A stretch of 53,969 nt of DNA from Phycisphaerales bacterium (GTDB taxonomy: Bacteria > Planctomycetota > Phycisphaerae > Phycisphaerales > UBA1924), in contig JADYYE010000057.1 in NCBI GenBank assembly GCA_020853815.1, positions 1-53,969 on the forward strand, in the 5' to 3' direction. Of this stretch, positions 22,439 to 30,709 are shown piece by piece. How positions within the stretch are numbered: position 1 is the first letter of the stretch; each line of letters starts with the position of its first letter. Made by a program: the position numbers and the translations under genes. The notes beneath the pieces are model-generated. The model did not search any database. It was not told where the DNA came from and saw only the letters and a list, made by a program, of their open reading frames with translations.

Positions 22439-24586
22439 ATGCGGACGCAATCGACAACCCGGGTGGTCATGGTGTGCGCGGGGCTGGCGTGCGCGATGGC
22501 GATGGCGGGGCCTCAGGATGCCCCGCGTGGCACGCTGCGACTCCGCACCGGTGATGTCGATCTCGGTGCGCGACCCTCGCTGCTTGCCGATCAGGCCGCG
22601 TTCTCGCGCGGCACCTTCGGCGTGATCGAGCTCGACGCCCCGATGACCCCCGCGAAGCGTGCGGCCCTCGTCGGCGCGGGAGTGGTGCTTCACGACTATC
22701 TCCCCGATCACGCGTACTTGGCTGATCTCTCCGGCGCGAGCAAGGCAAAGCTCCGTGCCCTGAAGTTCGTTCGCTCGGTCTCCGCGTATGACGACGCGTG
22801 GAAGCTCGACCCCTCGCTCGCGGCCCGCGCCGGCGGCGCCAAGCGAGCGTTCAAGGATGCTTCTCGAAGCAACGACGAGCGCGCCGGGCTTGTGATGGTC
22901 GCGGCGACATTGTTTCCCGGCGTTGATCCCGCCGCGGCGTGGAACGCGGTCAAGGTCGGCGCGCCCTCCGCGACGCTGGTCTCCAGCGCGAGGGGCGAAG
23001 TGGTCGTGAAGGTCGCGCGCGGGCAGATCGTGAGCGCGTCGCGTGCCGCGGGCGTGCGCCTGCTCGACGAACCGGGAGAGATCGAGCTGCGCGACAATTC
23101 GGTCAACTGGATCGTGCAGAGCAACCAGGTGAACGTCACGCCCTTTTACTCGCGCGGCCTCACCGGCTCGGGACAGCTCCTCGGCATCATCGACACACGC
23201 TGCACGCCCGATCACTGCGCCTTCCTGGACGCCGTGAACCCCATCGGCCCATCGCACCGCAAGATCCAGGCGTACAACGCGACCACCGGCTACACCGACC
23301 ACGGCACGCGCGTCGCGTCAATCGCGCTGGGCGATCCGCAGGACGGGAGCGAATCCACGGGCGTGGCGTACGGCGCGCGGATGGTCTTCAACACGCCGCC
23401 CAGCGCGACCGAGACCGGCGTCTTCTCCCGCTTCGAGCTTCATCGCACGCAGGGCGCGTTCATCCACTCCAACAGCTGGGGGCTCAACAACAGCAGCCAG
23501 TACACCGGCGTGGTGCGCGCGGTCGACGATTTCTCGTGGCAGCACGACGACAACCTCGTGATCTTCGCGGTCGCGAACTCGACATCGGTGACGATCAAGA
23601 TCCCCGAGAACGCCAAGAACTGCCTGGCGGTCGCGGGCTCGGGCGACACGCCCAACCAGGACAACTTCACCGAGGGCGCGAGCGGTCCGACGTCCGATGG
23701 TCGCCGCAAGCCCGAGGTGCTCGCGCCGGGGAGCGGCATCCAGGCCGCCGCGACGCAGACGGGCTGCTCAGTGTCGGGCGGTTCGGGCACGAGCTATGCC
23801 GCGCCCGCGATCGCGGGGCTCGCGACGCTCATGCGTGACTACTTCGTGCGTGGCTACTACCCGACCGGCTCGGCGAACGCCTCAAACGCGATCACACCAT
23901 CCGGGGCGCTGCTCAAGGCCGCCCTCATCAATGCCTCGCAAAATATCTCCGGCGAGGCGGGCTATCCGGGCGATCGCGAAGGGTGGGGGCGCGTGCTGGG
24001 CGATTCGGCCCTGTATTTCAGCGGCGACGCGCGGCGCCTCCGCGTGCTCGATCAGTACAACAGCATCGCGGGCGCCCTCTCAACAGGCCAAAGCATGACG
24101 CTCCGCGTGCGCACCGCGATCTCCGACGAGCCCTTGCGCGTCACGCTCGCGTTCCACGATGCGCCCGCGGCCGTGAACGCGGCCAGCGCCGCGGTGAATG
24201 ACCTCAACCTCGTCGTCCAGTCGCCCGCGGGCTGGGAGTACCTGGGCAACGTGTTCGTGGGCGGGTTCTCCGACGTGGGCGGGAGCGCCGACGCGATCAA
24301 TAACGTCGAGCAGGTGCATCGCGAGATCGCCGAGCCCGGCGTGTGGACGATCACGATCGATGCGGCCGCCGTCAACGTGGGCACGCAGGGCTACGCGTTG
24401 GTTGTAACCGGCGCCGTGTATTGCCCCGCCGACGTGAACACGGACGGCTTCGTGAACGGCGACGATTACGACGCGTTCGCCGAGGCGTTCGACGCCGCGG
24501 ACCCCGCCGCCGACTTTGATTCCAACGGCTTTGTGAACGGCGATGACTACGACGCGTTCGCGGAGGCGTTCGACCAGGGGTGCTGA
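22439..24586 (+). CDS. Secreted S8 subtilisin-like protease with C-terminal dockerin-like calcium repeats
   Basis: A 715-aa exported serine protease. The signal peptide is MRTQSTTRVVMVCAGLACAM, followed by a propeptide-like region. The catalytic triad is Asp252 (LLGIIDTRCTP), His288 (YTDHGTRVAS) and Ser452 (GGSGTSYAAPAIAG), with the oxyanion Asn near VANSTS. A beta-sandwich P-domain-like part follows. The last 55 residues hold two EF-hand-like loops (DVNTDGFVNGDDYDAF and DFDSNGFVNGDDYDAFAEAF), the dockerin-type ending typical of Phycisphaerae secreted proteins. The start is ATG 22439 with GGAGG 9 nt upstream. The 3' end converges on smpB. No cohesin gene is in the window. Confidence 0.88.
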   Translation: MRTQSTTRVVMVCAGLACAMAMAGPQDAPRGTLRLRTGDVDLGARPSLLADQAAFSRGTFGVIELDAPMTPAKRAALVGAGVVLHDYLPDHAYLADLSGASKAKLRALKFVRSVSAYDDAWKLDPSLAARAGGAKRAFKDASRSNDERAGLVMVAATLFPGVDPAAAWNAVKVGAPSATLVSSARGEVVVKVARGQIVSASRAAGVRLLDEPGEIELRDNSVNWIVQSNQVNVTPFYSRGLTGSGQLLGIIDTRCTPDHCAFLDAVNPIGPSHRKIQAYNATTGYTDHGTRVASIALGDPQDGSESTGVAYGARMVFNTPPSATETGVFSRFELHRTQGAFIHSNSWGLNNSSQYTGVVRAVDDFSWQHDDNLVIFAVANSTSVTIKIPENAKNCLAVAGSGDTPNQDNFTEGASGPTSDGRRKPEVLAPGSGIQAAATQTGCSVSGGSGTSYAAPAIAGLATLMRDYFVRGYYPTGSANASNAITPSGALLKAALINASQNISGEAGYPGDREGWGRVLGDSALYFSGDARRLRVLDQYNSIAGALSTGQSMTLRVRTAISDEPLRVTLAFHDAPAAVNAASAAVNDLNLVVQSPAGWEYLGNVFVGGFSDVGGSADAINNVEQVHREIAEPGVWTITIDAAAVNVGTQGYALVVTGAVYCPADVNTDGFVNGDDYDAFAEAFDAADPAADFDSNGFVNGDDYDAFAEAFDQGC

Positions 24587-24704
24587 CGCCACGATTCGCC
24601 TGGCGGCGTGCCCGCTGGGCACGGGGCCGGGACCATGATCCCCGCGCGGCTCCTTTCCGGCCCGAGCCGGGGCCCGCGCGTTTCCCGCCGCGTTTGTGAC
24701 GGCA

Positions 24705-24801
24705 GGAACTTCCGCGTATGTGGTACCCCGCCTCTCGACGCGGGCTTTCTGGGCCAAGGGAAGCGGTCTTGGAGCCGGGGCCCGAATTGTTCAGAGGTTC
24801 C
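24705..24801. repeat. 97-nt dispersed element, copy B
   Basis: The element begins GGAACTTC and ends GAGGTTCC (8-bp inverted ends with one G-U pair). It has exactly the same length as copy A at 9958-10054 and aligns gap-free. Its right end overlaps the last 11 nt of smpB. It lies between the 3' ends of the subtilase gene and smpB, the same context as copy A. Confidence 0.6.
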
Positions 24802-25300
24802 GGCTACCGATTTTTTTGCTCACCGCGCGGCTGATCTCGCGGTCGGTCTCTCGCTTGGCGATGGTCTGCCGCTTGTCGGACTGCGTCTTGCCCTGCGCCA
24901 CGCCGATCAGCACCTTCGCGTAGCCGTTCTTGAAGTACAGCTTGAGCGGCACGATCGTCATGCCCTTCACGTCGACCGCCTTCGAGAGCTTTCGGATCTC
25001 GCGCTTGTGGGCCAGGAGCTCGCGCGTGCGGGTGAGGGCGTGCTGCTTCTTGCCCGTGAGCGGGCCGGCCGGCGCGTAGTGGTCGATGTTGACGCTGTGC
25101 AGGAAGAGCCGCGGCGGCTCGGATTGCACGCGGACATAGCCCTCGGCGATCGAGACCTTGCCGTCGCGGACGCTCTTGACCTCCGTGCCGTGCAGCACGA
25201 TGCCGGTCTCGAGCGTCTCGCCGATGTGATAGTGGAACCGCGCCTTGCGGTTCTCGATCACGGGCTCGTCGTCGCGGGTTTTCGAGGGCTTCTTGGCCAT
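24791..25300 (-). CDS. smpB: SsrA-binding protein
   Basis: The 169-aa partner of tmRNA, which rescues ribosomes stalled on broken messages. The OB-fold is recognisable: ENRKARFHYHIGETLETGIV, then LHGTEVKSVRDGKVSIAEGYV, and HALTRTRELLAHKREI. The basic C-terminal tail is KTQSDKRQTIAKRETDREIS, which enters the mRNA channel. Start ATG 25300. It begins 14 nt after the FAH-family gene stop and should be co-transcribed. No tmRNA gene is seen next to it. The last 11 nt belong to copy B of the 97-nt element. Confidence 0.95.
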   Translation of the reverse strand: MAKKPSKTRDDEPVIENRKARFHYHIGETLETGIVLHGTEVKSVRDGKVSIAEGYVRVQSEPPRLFLHSVNIDHYAPAGPLTGKKQHALTRTRELLAHKREIRKLSKAVDVKGMTIVPLKLYFKNGYAKVLIGVAQGKTQSDKRQTIAKRETDREISRAVSKKIGSRNL

Positions 25301-25314
25301 GGGTGATCGCGCGT

Positions 25315-26061
25315 TTACTCCGCGTTCTTCACGCGGTTCCTCAGCACACCGATCTCCGGGATTTCGACCTCGACGACATCGCCTTCCTTCAGCCACACCG
25401 GCGGCTTGCGGGCCATGCCCACGCCGCTGGGCGTGCCCGTCAGGATGATCGTCCCGGGGAAGAGCGTCATCCCGCGTGAGAGATCGCTGATGAGATCGGC
25501 GACGGGGAAGATCATGTCGCGCGTGCGTCCGTCCTGCATGGTGGTGCCGTTGACGCGGCAGATCACGCGGAGGTCCTGCGGGTCCTTGATCGCGTCGCGC
25601 GGCACGACCCGCGGCCCGAGCGGGCAGAACGAATCGAAGCTCTTGCCGCGGCAGAACTGCCCGCCCGATCCTTCCTTCTGCCACCAGCGGGCCGACACGT
25701 CGTTGGCGCACGTGTAGCCAAGCACGAACTCCATCGCGTCCGCGGGCGACACGTCCTTGCACACGCGGCCCGAAGGCCCGGGGCCCAGGACGACACACAG
25801 CTCGGCCTCGAAATCGGTCTGGTCGCCGCCGGTCGCCGCGTCGCGGCAGAGCTTCGGGATCACGATGTCGTCGGCGTGCAGGCTCGCGCTGGCCGGGCTC
25901 TTGGTGAAGACCATCGGGCGCGTCGGCACGTCGGCGCTCTGCTCCTTGGCGTGCTCGGCATAGTTCCGCCCGATCCCGATGAGGTGGCGGATCGCCAGGA
26001 CGCCCGAGCCGGTCTGGATGCCCACGCCGAATTCACTGCGGACGAGTTCGTAAGAGGTCAT
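25315..26061 (-). CDS. Fumarylacetoacetate hydrolase (FAH) family protein
   Basis: A 248-aa enzyme of the FAH/2-hydroxyhepta-diene-dioate isomerase family, which cleaves or decarboxylates beta-diketones in aromatic or amino acid breakdown. The conserved parts are IGIGRNYAEHAKE, the metal-binding DFEAELCVVLG (the Glu residues are the metal ligands), GYTCANDVSARWWQ, GKSFDSFCPLGP and GTIILTGTPSGVGMARKP. Start ATG 26061 is used; a longer frame from 26097 adds only 12 atypical residues. smpB follows by 14 nt. The precise substrate cannot be read from the sequence. Confidence 0.88.
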   Translation of the reverse strand: MTSYELVRSEFGVGIQTGSGVLAIRHLIGIGRNYAEHAKEQSADVPTRPMVFTKSPASASLHADDIVIPKLCRDAATGGDQTDFEAELCVVLGPGPSGRVCKDVSPADAMEFVLGYTCANDVSARWWQKEGSGGQFCRGKSFDSFCPLGPRVVPRDAIKDPQDLRVICRVNGTTMQDGRTRDMIFPVADLISDLSRGMTLFPGTIILTGTPSGVGMARKPPVWLKEGDVVEVEIPEIGVLRNRVKNAE

Positions 26062-26235
26062 GGGCCAAGGGTAGGTGCGAAGGCCAAGACAGAGCATGGC
26101 CGAGCGATCGGTTGGCCCTCCAACCCCACGCCATGTGCGATGTGCCCCTGTGAGAATGTGCCATGTCGGGGCACACGTCCATATCTCGCTGCCCCGCTGC
26201 CTCGCTTTCCCCTACCCTCCTACCAAGGAGTCACC

Positions 26236-26763
26236 ATGCCATCCAAGTGCGGCGTCTGCGGGCAGGTTCACGACAACGTCGCGATGGACGTCGCGTTCGG
26301 CATGCCCGACCCCTTCTTCCGGCTGGGGCGGCGCGAGCGCGACCGGCGCGGGCAGGTCACGTCGGACCTTTGCCAGTTTGTCGACGCCGAGGATCGCGAG
26401 CGCTTCTTCGTGCGTTGCGTGCTGCTGGTTCCCGTGCCGGAGGCCGGTGACTCGTTCGCGTGGGGATTCTGGGCCGAGGTGAGCGAGCAGGACTTCGACA
26501 CGATCGTGGACACCTGGGACGACGCGGCGCCGTCCAACACCCCGATCCGCGCGACGATTGCCAACCCGATCCCGATGATGGACGGCGTGCTCGGCCTTGA
26601 GGTTGATCTCCTCACCCAGGGCGCGGAAGACCGCCCGCACCTCTTGATCCGCGACAAGAGCCACCCCCTGGCGCAGCAGCAGTCACGCGGCATGTCGCTG
26701 CACGGCGTCGTTGAGGTTCTCAAGAAGCTCGAGTCCAGTGGCGAGATCAAGGTGGCGGAGTAG
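26236..26763 (+). CDS. DUF2199 domain protein
   Basis: A 175-aa protein of unknown function. It opens with MPSKCGVCGQVHDNV, a probable metal knuckle with CxxC, followed by DVAFGMPDPFFRL, the RFFVRCVLLVPVPE strand and SFAWGFWAEVSEQDFDTIVD, then WDD. These match the layout of the DUF2199 family. An AAGGAG ribosome site (26225-26230) lies 5 nt before the ATG. It is monocistronic and diverges from the FAH-smpB operon. Confidence 0.8.
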   Translation: MPSKCGVCGQVHDNVAMDVAFGMPDPFFRLGRRERDRRGQVTSDLCQFVDAEDRERFFVRCVLLVPVPEAGDSFAWGFWAEVSEQDFDTIVDTWDDAAPSNTPIRATIANPIPMMDGVLGLEVDLLTQGAEDRPHLLIRDKSHPLAQQQSRGMSLHGVVEVLKKLESSGEIKVAE

Positions 26764-26973
26764 CGGAACCGAGCTCCGCGCGAAAGAGGTGAAGTCCCTT
26801 GCCATCGAACCGCGCCCGCGGATGAGAGGCGAGCGCGGGTGAGGCGTCGCGATCGGCTGGGTTGCCCAGCTTCCCGCCCGCCCGCGATCCGACGACCATT
26901 CTTGCCGACACGAGCAATCCTTTCGTCCGCGTCGACCAACTTGCGGGCGGGTGGCGAGCGATGTCGCGCGAGT

Positions 26974-28053
26974 TCACGTCGTGTGCAGGTGGGCTTGATT
27001 CGTTGCGGTTGGTGCTCGGCCGTAGAGCCAGATCAGGGCGGCGGGGAATCGCCACCGGGCGAGGCCTCTTCCATTGTGGGACACGCGCATCAACCTGGGG
27101 CGCTTGCCGCGCCCTCGGAGGTAGATTCGTACACTGCCGAACCAGTGCGCCCTTGATGGTTCAACAAACAGGATCCTGTCGCGCGGGATGACCGTCGTGC
27201 GGAGTGTGCGGCGGATGGTGAGCGCCTCGCGGGTTGCGACGATCTCGCGTATGGCGCCGCCGAGGAAGAGATCACGAATCGTGATGGTGCCCAGTGAGCC
27301 GACCAAGGTGACGCCGGCCATCGTCGCCAGGGCGGTGAGAGCGACGCGTGCTGCGGTGAGCGGGCCGGGCTCCGGCGCTACCGGTCGGCCGAAGAGCCAA
27401 TCAAACGCGGCGTCGCGCCAGATCACAGCGGCGATGGTTGCGAGGATTGAAACGACGCCGAGCGCTTCCAACCGCCCAGCGATTCGATGGCGACGCCGGA
27501 TCATGGCGTGCTCGGCATGCTCATCCGCGACGGACTTCCAGAGTGGCGAGTCGGGTTCGAGCTCGGGCGTGCATTCGCATGTGCCATAGATCGAGGTGAG
27601 CGTGTCGAAGATGGCTTCATGTTCGGGGAAGCAATCCCTGAGAGAAGGTAGCCTCGCGCGCGTTCTGAGCAAGAGAGTGCGAATTGGGCGTTTGGAGCTG
27701 TGGAACGTGCAGACGCCGCGGATAGCAGAGCGCGGGTAGGTGGTACGACCGATGCCACGCACCAGGACGAGCGAATCGCGTGTCGCCTCGCAGCGCCAAG
27801 GCATGACAAACGGGATCAGTCCGAAGATCATGAAGACCAATGTGAGACATAGCAAGAACCCCGGAAGGGACCGTTCGGATGAAGGCGAGAGCAGCCATGC
27901 CGCCGCCGCCATGCTATTCGGCATCATCGCTATGGCGAATACCTGCAACCACAGCTTCCACAAGTTCACGCGCCAGACATACCTCGGCCCGCTGGCGTCC
28001 GGCGCGGGCTCCGCGACGCTGTTCGTGCGGGAGTTGTCCTTGCTCTGGCTCAT
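26974..28053 (-). CDS. Polytopic membrane protein of unknown function, coupled to uvrC
   Basis: A 359-aa protein with about four hydrophobic segments (WLQVFAIAMMPNSMAAAAWLL, FLLCLTLVFMIFGLIPFVM, two near residues 205-270). Between them are soluble stretches rich in Arg, including an acidic/Cys segment CECTPELEPDSPLW. PH-like strands (EALTIRRTLRTTVIPRDRI) are visible near residue 290. ATG 28053 overlaps the uvrC stop (ATGA), so it is co-translated with uvrC. No known family is recognised. The 210 nt beyond its stop, up to the DUF2199 gene, show nothing clear. Confidence 0.65.
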   Translation of the reverse strand: MSQSKDNSRTNSVAEPAPDASGPRYVWRVNLWKLWLQVFAIAMMPNSMAAAAWLLSPSSERSLPGFLLCLTLVFMIFGLIPFVMPWRCEATRDSLVLVRGIGRTTYPRSAIRGVCTFHSSKRPIRTLLLRTRARLPSLRDCFPEHEAIFDTLTSIYGTCECTPELEPDSPLWKSVADEHAEHAMIRRRHRIAGRLEALGVVSILATIAAVIWRDAAFDWLFGRPVAPEPGPLTAARVALTALATMAGVTLVGSLGTITIRDLFLGGAIREIVATREALTIRRTLRTTVIPRDRILFVEPSRAHWFGSVRIYLRGRGKRPRLMRVSHNGRGLARWRFPAALIWLYGRAPTATNQAHLHTT

Positions 28054-29492
28054 TCCTCTTCCAGCGTCTTCTTCTTCCTCAGCACATGATGATAATGCTG
28101 GGCGAAGCGGTGGGCTTCATCGCGCACGGCCTGGCACAATCGCAGGCCGAGGTTCTCGCGCGAGAGTCGGATCGGCTCGCTCCGCTCCTGCACATAGATC
28201 AGCTCTTCCTTCTTGGCGAGGCTGATGACCATGGGCGGCCTGATGTCGAGGATCGCGAAGGCTTCCAGGGCGGCGTGGAGCTGGCCCAGGCCGCCGTCGA
28301 TCAGGATCACGTCGGGATAGAGCTCGTGCCCCTCGCCGGCCTCGCGGTAGCGGCGGCTGACGACCTCGCGGATGCTGGCGTAGTCGTCGTTGCCGCCCTC
28401 GACGCTGGAGATGCGATAGCGGCGGTATTCGCTCTTGAACGGGCGGCCGTCGATGAAGCAGACTTTGCTCCCGACGGTCTCGTTGCCCTGGAGGTGGGCG
28501 ATGTCGATCCCCTCGAGGCAGCGGATGGGCTCGTCGAGGCCGAGGGTTTTCTGGAGGCTGCGGAGGGCGGCGGCGGGGTCGAGGATGGTGATCTCGGCCT
28601 CGGGCTGCCAGCCCTCGGAGCGGCTGGCGCGTTCGTCGAGTCTTTGCAGGGCCTTGATCTGGTCGCGCAGCACGGCGGCCTTCTCGAACCGCAGGGCGGC
28701 GGAGGCCTCGCGCATCTGGTCTTCCATCTCGCGCACGAGCGTGGAGCGCTTGGTGGAGAGGCAGCGGACGAAGAGCTCGACGTCGCGGGCGTAGTTGTCC
28801 TTGCCGATCTTGGCGGCGCAGGGCGCGGTGCACTGGTTGATCGCGTGGAGCAGGCAGGGGCGGAAGAAGCGGTTGCGATCGTCGGCTTCGACGATGTCGA
28901 GCTTGCAGGTGCGGAACTTGAAGACGCGCTGGAGGAGCTGGACGGCCTCGCGGAGCGCACCGGCGTTGGTGAAGGGGCCGAAGACGCGGGCGCCGCGCAT
29001 GTGCGGCTCCTGCTCGCCGCCCTCGGTGACGCCGCTGGGGTTGCGGGTGACAAAGACGCGCGGGAAGTCCTCGCGGGTGGTGACGACGAGGTAGGGGAAG
29101 GTCTTGTCGTCGGTGAGGCGGACGTTGAACTTGGGCTTGATGTCCTTGATGAGGCGGTTTTCGGTGAGGAGCGCCTCCCACTCGCCCTCGCAGAGGAGGA
29201 TGTCGAAGTCGTGAACGACCGAGAGCATCGGCTGCTTCTTTGGGCCGAGGTCCGCGGAGGGGACGAAGTAGGAGGAGACGCGGTCGGGGAGGTTGGCGGC
29301 CTTGCCGACGTAGATGACGACGCCCTTGTGGTCCTTCATCAGGTAGACGCCGGGACGCGCGGGGAGATCGCGGGCGCGCCGGAGCAGGCGCGAGAGGCGA
29401 GCGTCGTCGGCCTCGGTTCCCCACGCGGGGGGCGTGTCGGCGGGAAGAAAGCCCTCGGCGTCGAGCGATGGAAGATCGGGGTCGTCGGGCAC
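28050..29492 (-). CDS. uvrC: UvrABC excinuclease subunit C, short form without C-terminal HhH
   Basis: A 480-aa nucleotide-excision-repair endonuclease. It has the GIY-YIG domain (GVYLMKDHKGVVIYVGKAAN, residues about 47-66), a Cys cluster (CLLHAINQCTAPC), the UVR motif (MREASAALRFEKAAVLRDQI) and the RNase H-like domain with DIAHLQGNETVGSKV and PDVILIDGGLGQLHAA. It stops at RFAQHYHHVLRKKKTLEEE, so the C-terminal helix-hairpin-helix domain of the usual 600-aa protein is absent. GTG 29492 is 8 nt after the stop of the MauE-pseudopilin gene. It overlaps the next membrane-protein gene by 4 nt. Confidence 0.92.
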   Translation of the reverse strand: MPDDPDLPSLDAEGFLPADTPPAWGTEADDARLSRLLRRARDLPARPGVYLMKDHKGVVIYVGKAANLPDRVSSYFVPSADLGPKKQPMLSVVHDFDILLCEGEWEALLTENRLIKDIKPKFNVRLTDDKTFPYLVVTTREDFPRVFVTRNPSGVTEGGEQEPHMRGARVFGPFTNAGALREAVQLLQRVFKFRTCKLDIVEADDRNRFFRPCLLHAINQCTAPCAAKIGKDNYARDVELFVRCLSTKRSTLVREMEDQMREASAALRFEKAAVLRDQIKALQRLDERASRSEGWQPEAEITILDPAAALRSLQKTLGLDEPIRCLEGIDIAHLQGNETVGSKVCFIDGRPFKSEYRRYRISSVEGGNDDYASIREVVSRRYREAGEGHELYPDVILIDGGLGQLHAALEAFAILDIRPPMVISLAKKEELIYVQERSEPIRLSRENLGLRLCQAVRDEAHRFAQHYHHVLRKKKTLEEE

Positions 29493-29500
29493 GGGGGATT

Positions 29501-30709
29501 TTAGTCAGCCACGTCGAGGCCTCTTATCCCATCGATGGTGTGCATCGCAAGCCAAGCATCGTACTGATGAAACGTCCCGTCAAAGCGGCCGTCGCCGCTT
29601 GAAACCCCAGGTAGATAGCGGTCAAGGGATTTAGCCGATACTGACCCATCAAAGAGCGGAGCAAGCATCTGATCATCGGATACTCCCCGGCCATTAAACA
29701 ACGCGAACGAGTCAACGAGGGCTACCTTTCGCGCTGGATACAGCACTTCGGACCGGCGAACGCCCCGATACTGCGCGACCCCAACGCGAGTTGCTGCATT
29801 CCAGAACTTCGGATCGGCGATTGATGTACAAGGGAGCATAAACGGTGAGCCACTGCCGTCGTTTGATCCTCGCAGTTGCTCGGACGAGTACAGAACTTCG
29901 GATGATTGTCGAGGCAGATAACGATCCAGGACAGAGACAACCCAGTGCAGCGACCAGAGAAAGTAGGAGGGATACTCGTGAACGGCACCATCATCGGTAA
30001 CGGTGCGGAAGCCCCACGACGGCGTGGGCTTGGGCGCTGGGAGAGTGTCCTTCCAATCATCGCAATACGTGGTTACGACTACAAAGCTCGATCGAAGATT
30101 CGCCGCCGTTCGCACTTGGGCGGCTCTCGCTTTAGTGCCAGACACAGCCGGCACAATGATCGCGACCAATACGGCCGTGACCGCGATGCAGATAAGCAAT
30201 TCAACGAGTGTAAACCCACCACGGGATGGACCACATGCTTTGTGAGCCGACGGGCCATGGGAAGCGTGTGACAACCTTTGAGTGATGATGCTCACGACAA
30301 GCGCCACAAGCAGTGCAATTGACTTATAGGTTGTAAAACGCACACTCTTCAGCGACTGAAAATACTGCTCCAAAACCCCGAAGCAATTGCACTCGGGAAC
30401 GCTGCCCAGCATCCGCTCGATCGACAGCACTACGACAAACGTACCGAGCAAAACGCAGGTACAGCCCTGCACAAGTTCCCTACGCCGATTCAAAAACCAA
30501 AGTGAACACAGTCCCAGCTCGACGGAAGGAATCACGATGGCGAGCGTCACCCTGGAAGCTTCGGGGATCACACGCCAGCCGGCCAAACTCCTGGAGAATT
30601 CATCCAAAGACACGAGTTTGGCGGCGCCGGCCAGTCCGACGATCAACATAACGATCGCAATTGCGATCGTCGAAAGGCGGCGGAGGATAACCGGTCGTGC
30701 CGTTGTCAT
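29501..30709 (-). CDS. MauE-like membrane domain fused to a type II pseudopilin
   Basis: A 402-aa protein with two parts not usually joined. The first 130 residues are a four-helix MauE/DoxX-type domain (AAKLVSLDEFSRSLAGWRVI, then ECNCFGVLEQYF; the CNCFG motif is a family mark). A prepilin motif follows, GGFTLVELLICIAVTAVLV, near residue 162, with a large planctomycete-type pseudopilin tail that ends in a DUF1559-like layout. The prepilin motif is thus internal, so processing by prepilin peptidase would cut the chain in two. ATG 30709 shares an A with the stop of the upstream gene (TGATG). GC is low compared with uvrC just downstream. Confidence 0.78.
   Translation of the reverse strand: MTTARPVILRRLSTIAIAIVMLIVGLAGAAKLVSLDEFSRSLAGWRVIPEASRVTLAIVIPSVELGLCSLWFLNRRRELVQGCTCVLLGTFVVVLSIERMLGSVPECNCFGVLEQYFQSLKSVRFTTYKSIALLVALVVSIITQRLSHASHGPSAHKACGPSRGGFTLVELLICIAVTAVLVAIIVPAVSGTKARAAQVRTAANLRSSFVVVTTYCDDWKDTLPAPKPTPSWGFRTVTDDGAVHEYPSYFLWSLHWVVSVLDRYLPRQSSEVLYSSEQLRGSNDGSGSPFMLPCTSIADPKFWNAATRVGVAQYRGVRRSEVLYPARKVALVDSFALFNGRGVSDDQMLAPLFDGSVSAKSLDRYLPGVSSGDGRFDGTFHQYDAWLAMHTIDGIRGLDVAD

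Noticed and set aside
24791..25798. 335-aa minus-strand frame that extends smpB into the FAH gene
   Set aside because: Only the last 169 codons are SmpB; the upstream part is out of frame with the FAH-family gene, which has its own conserved motifs.
26747..27055. 102-aa minus-strand frame in the gap between the DUF2199 gene and the uvrC-linked membrane protein
   Set aside because: No ribosome site or motif; it overlaps the ends of both flanking genes in a different frame.
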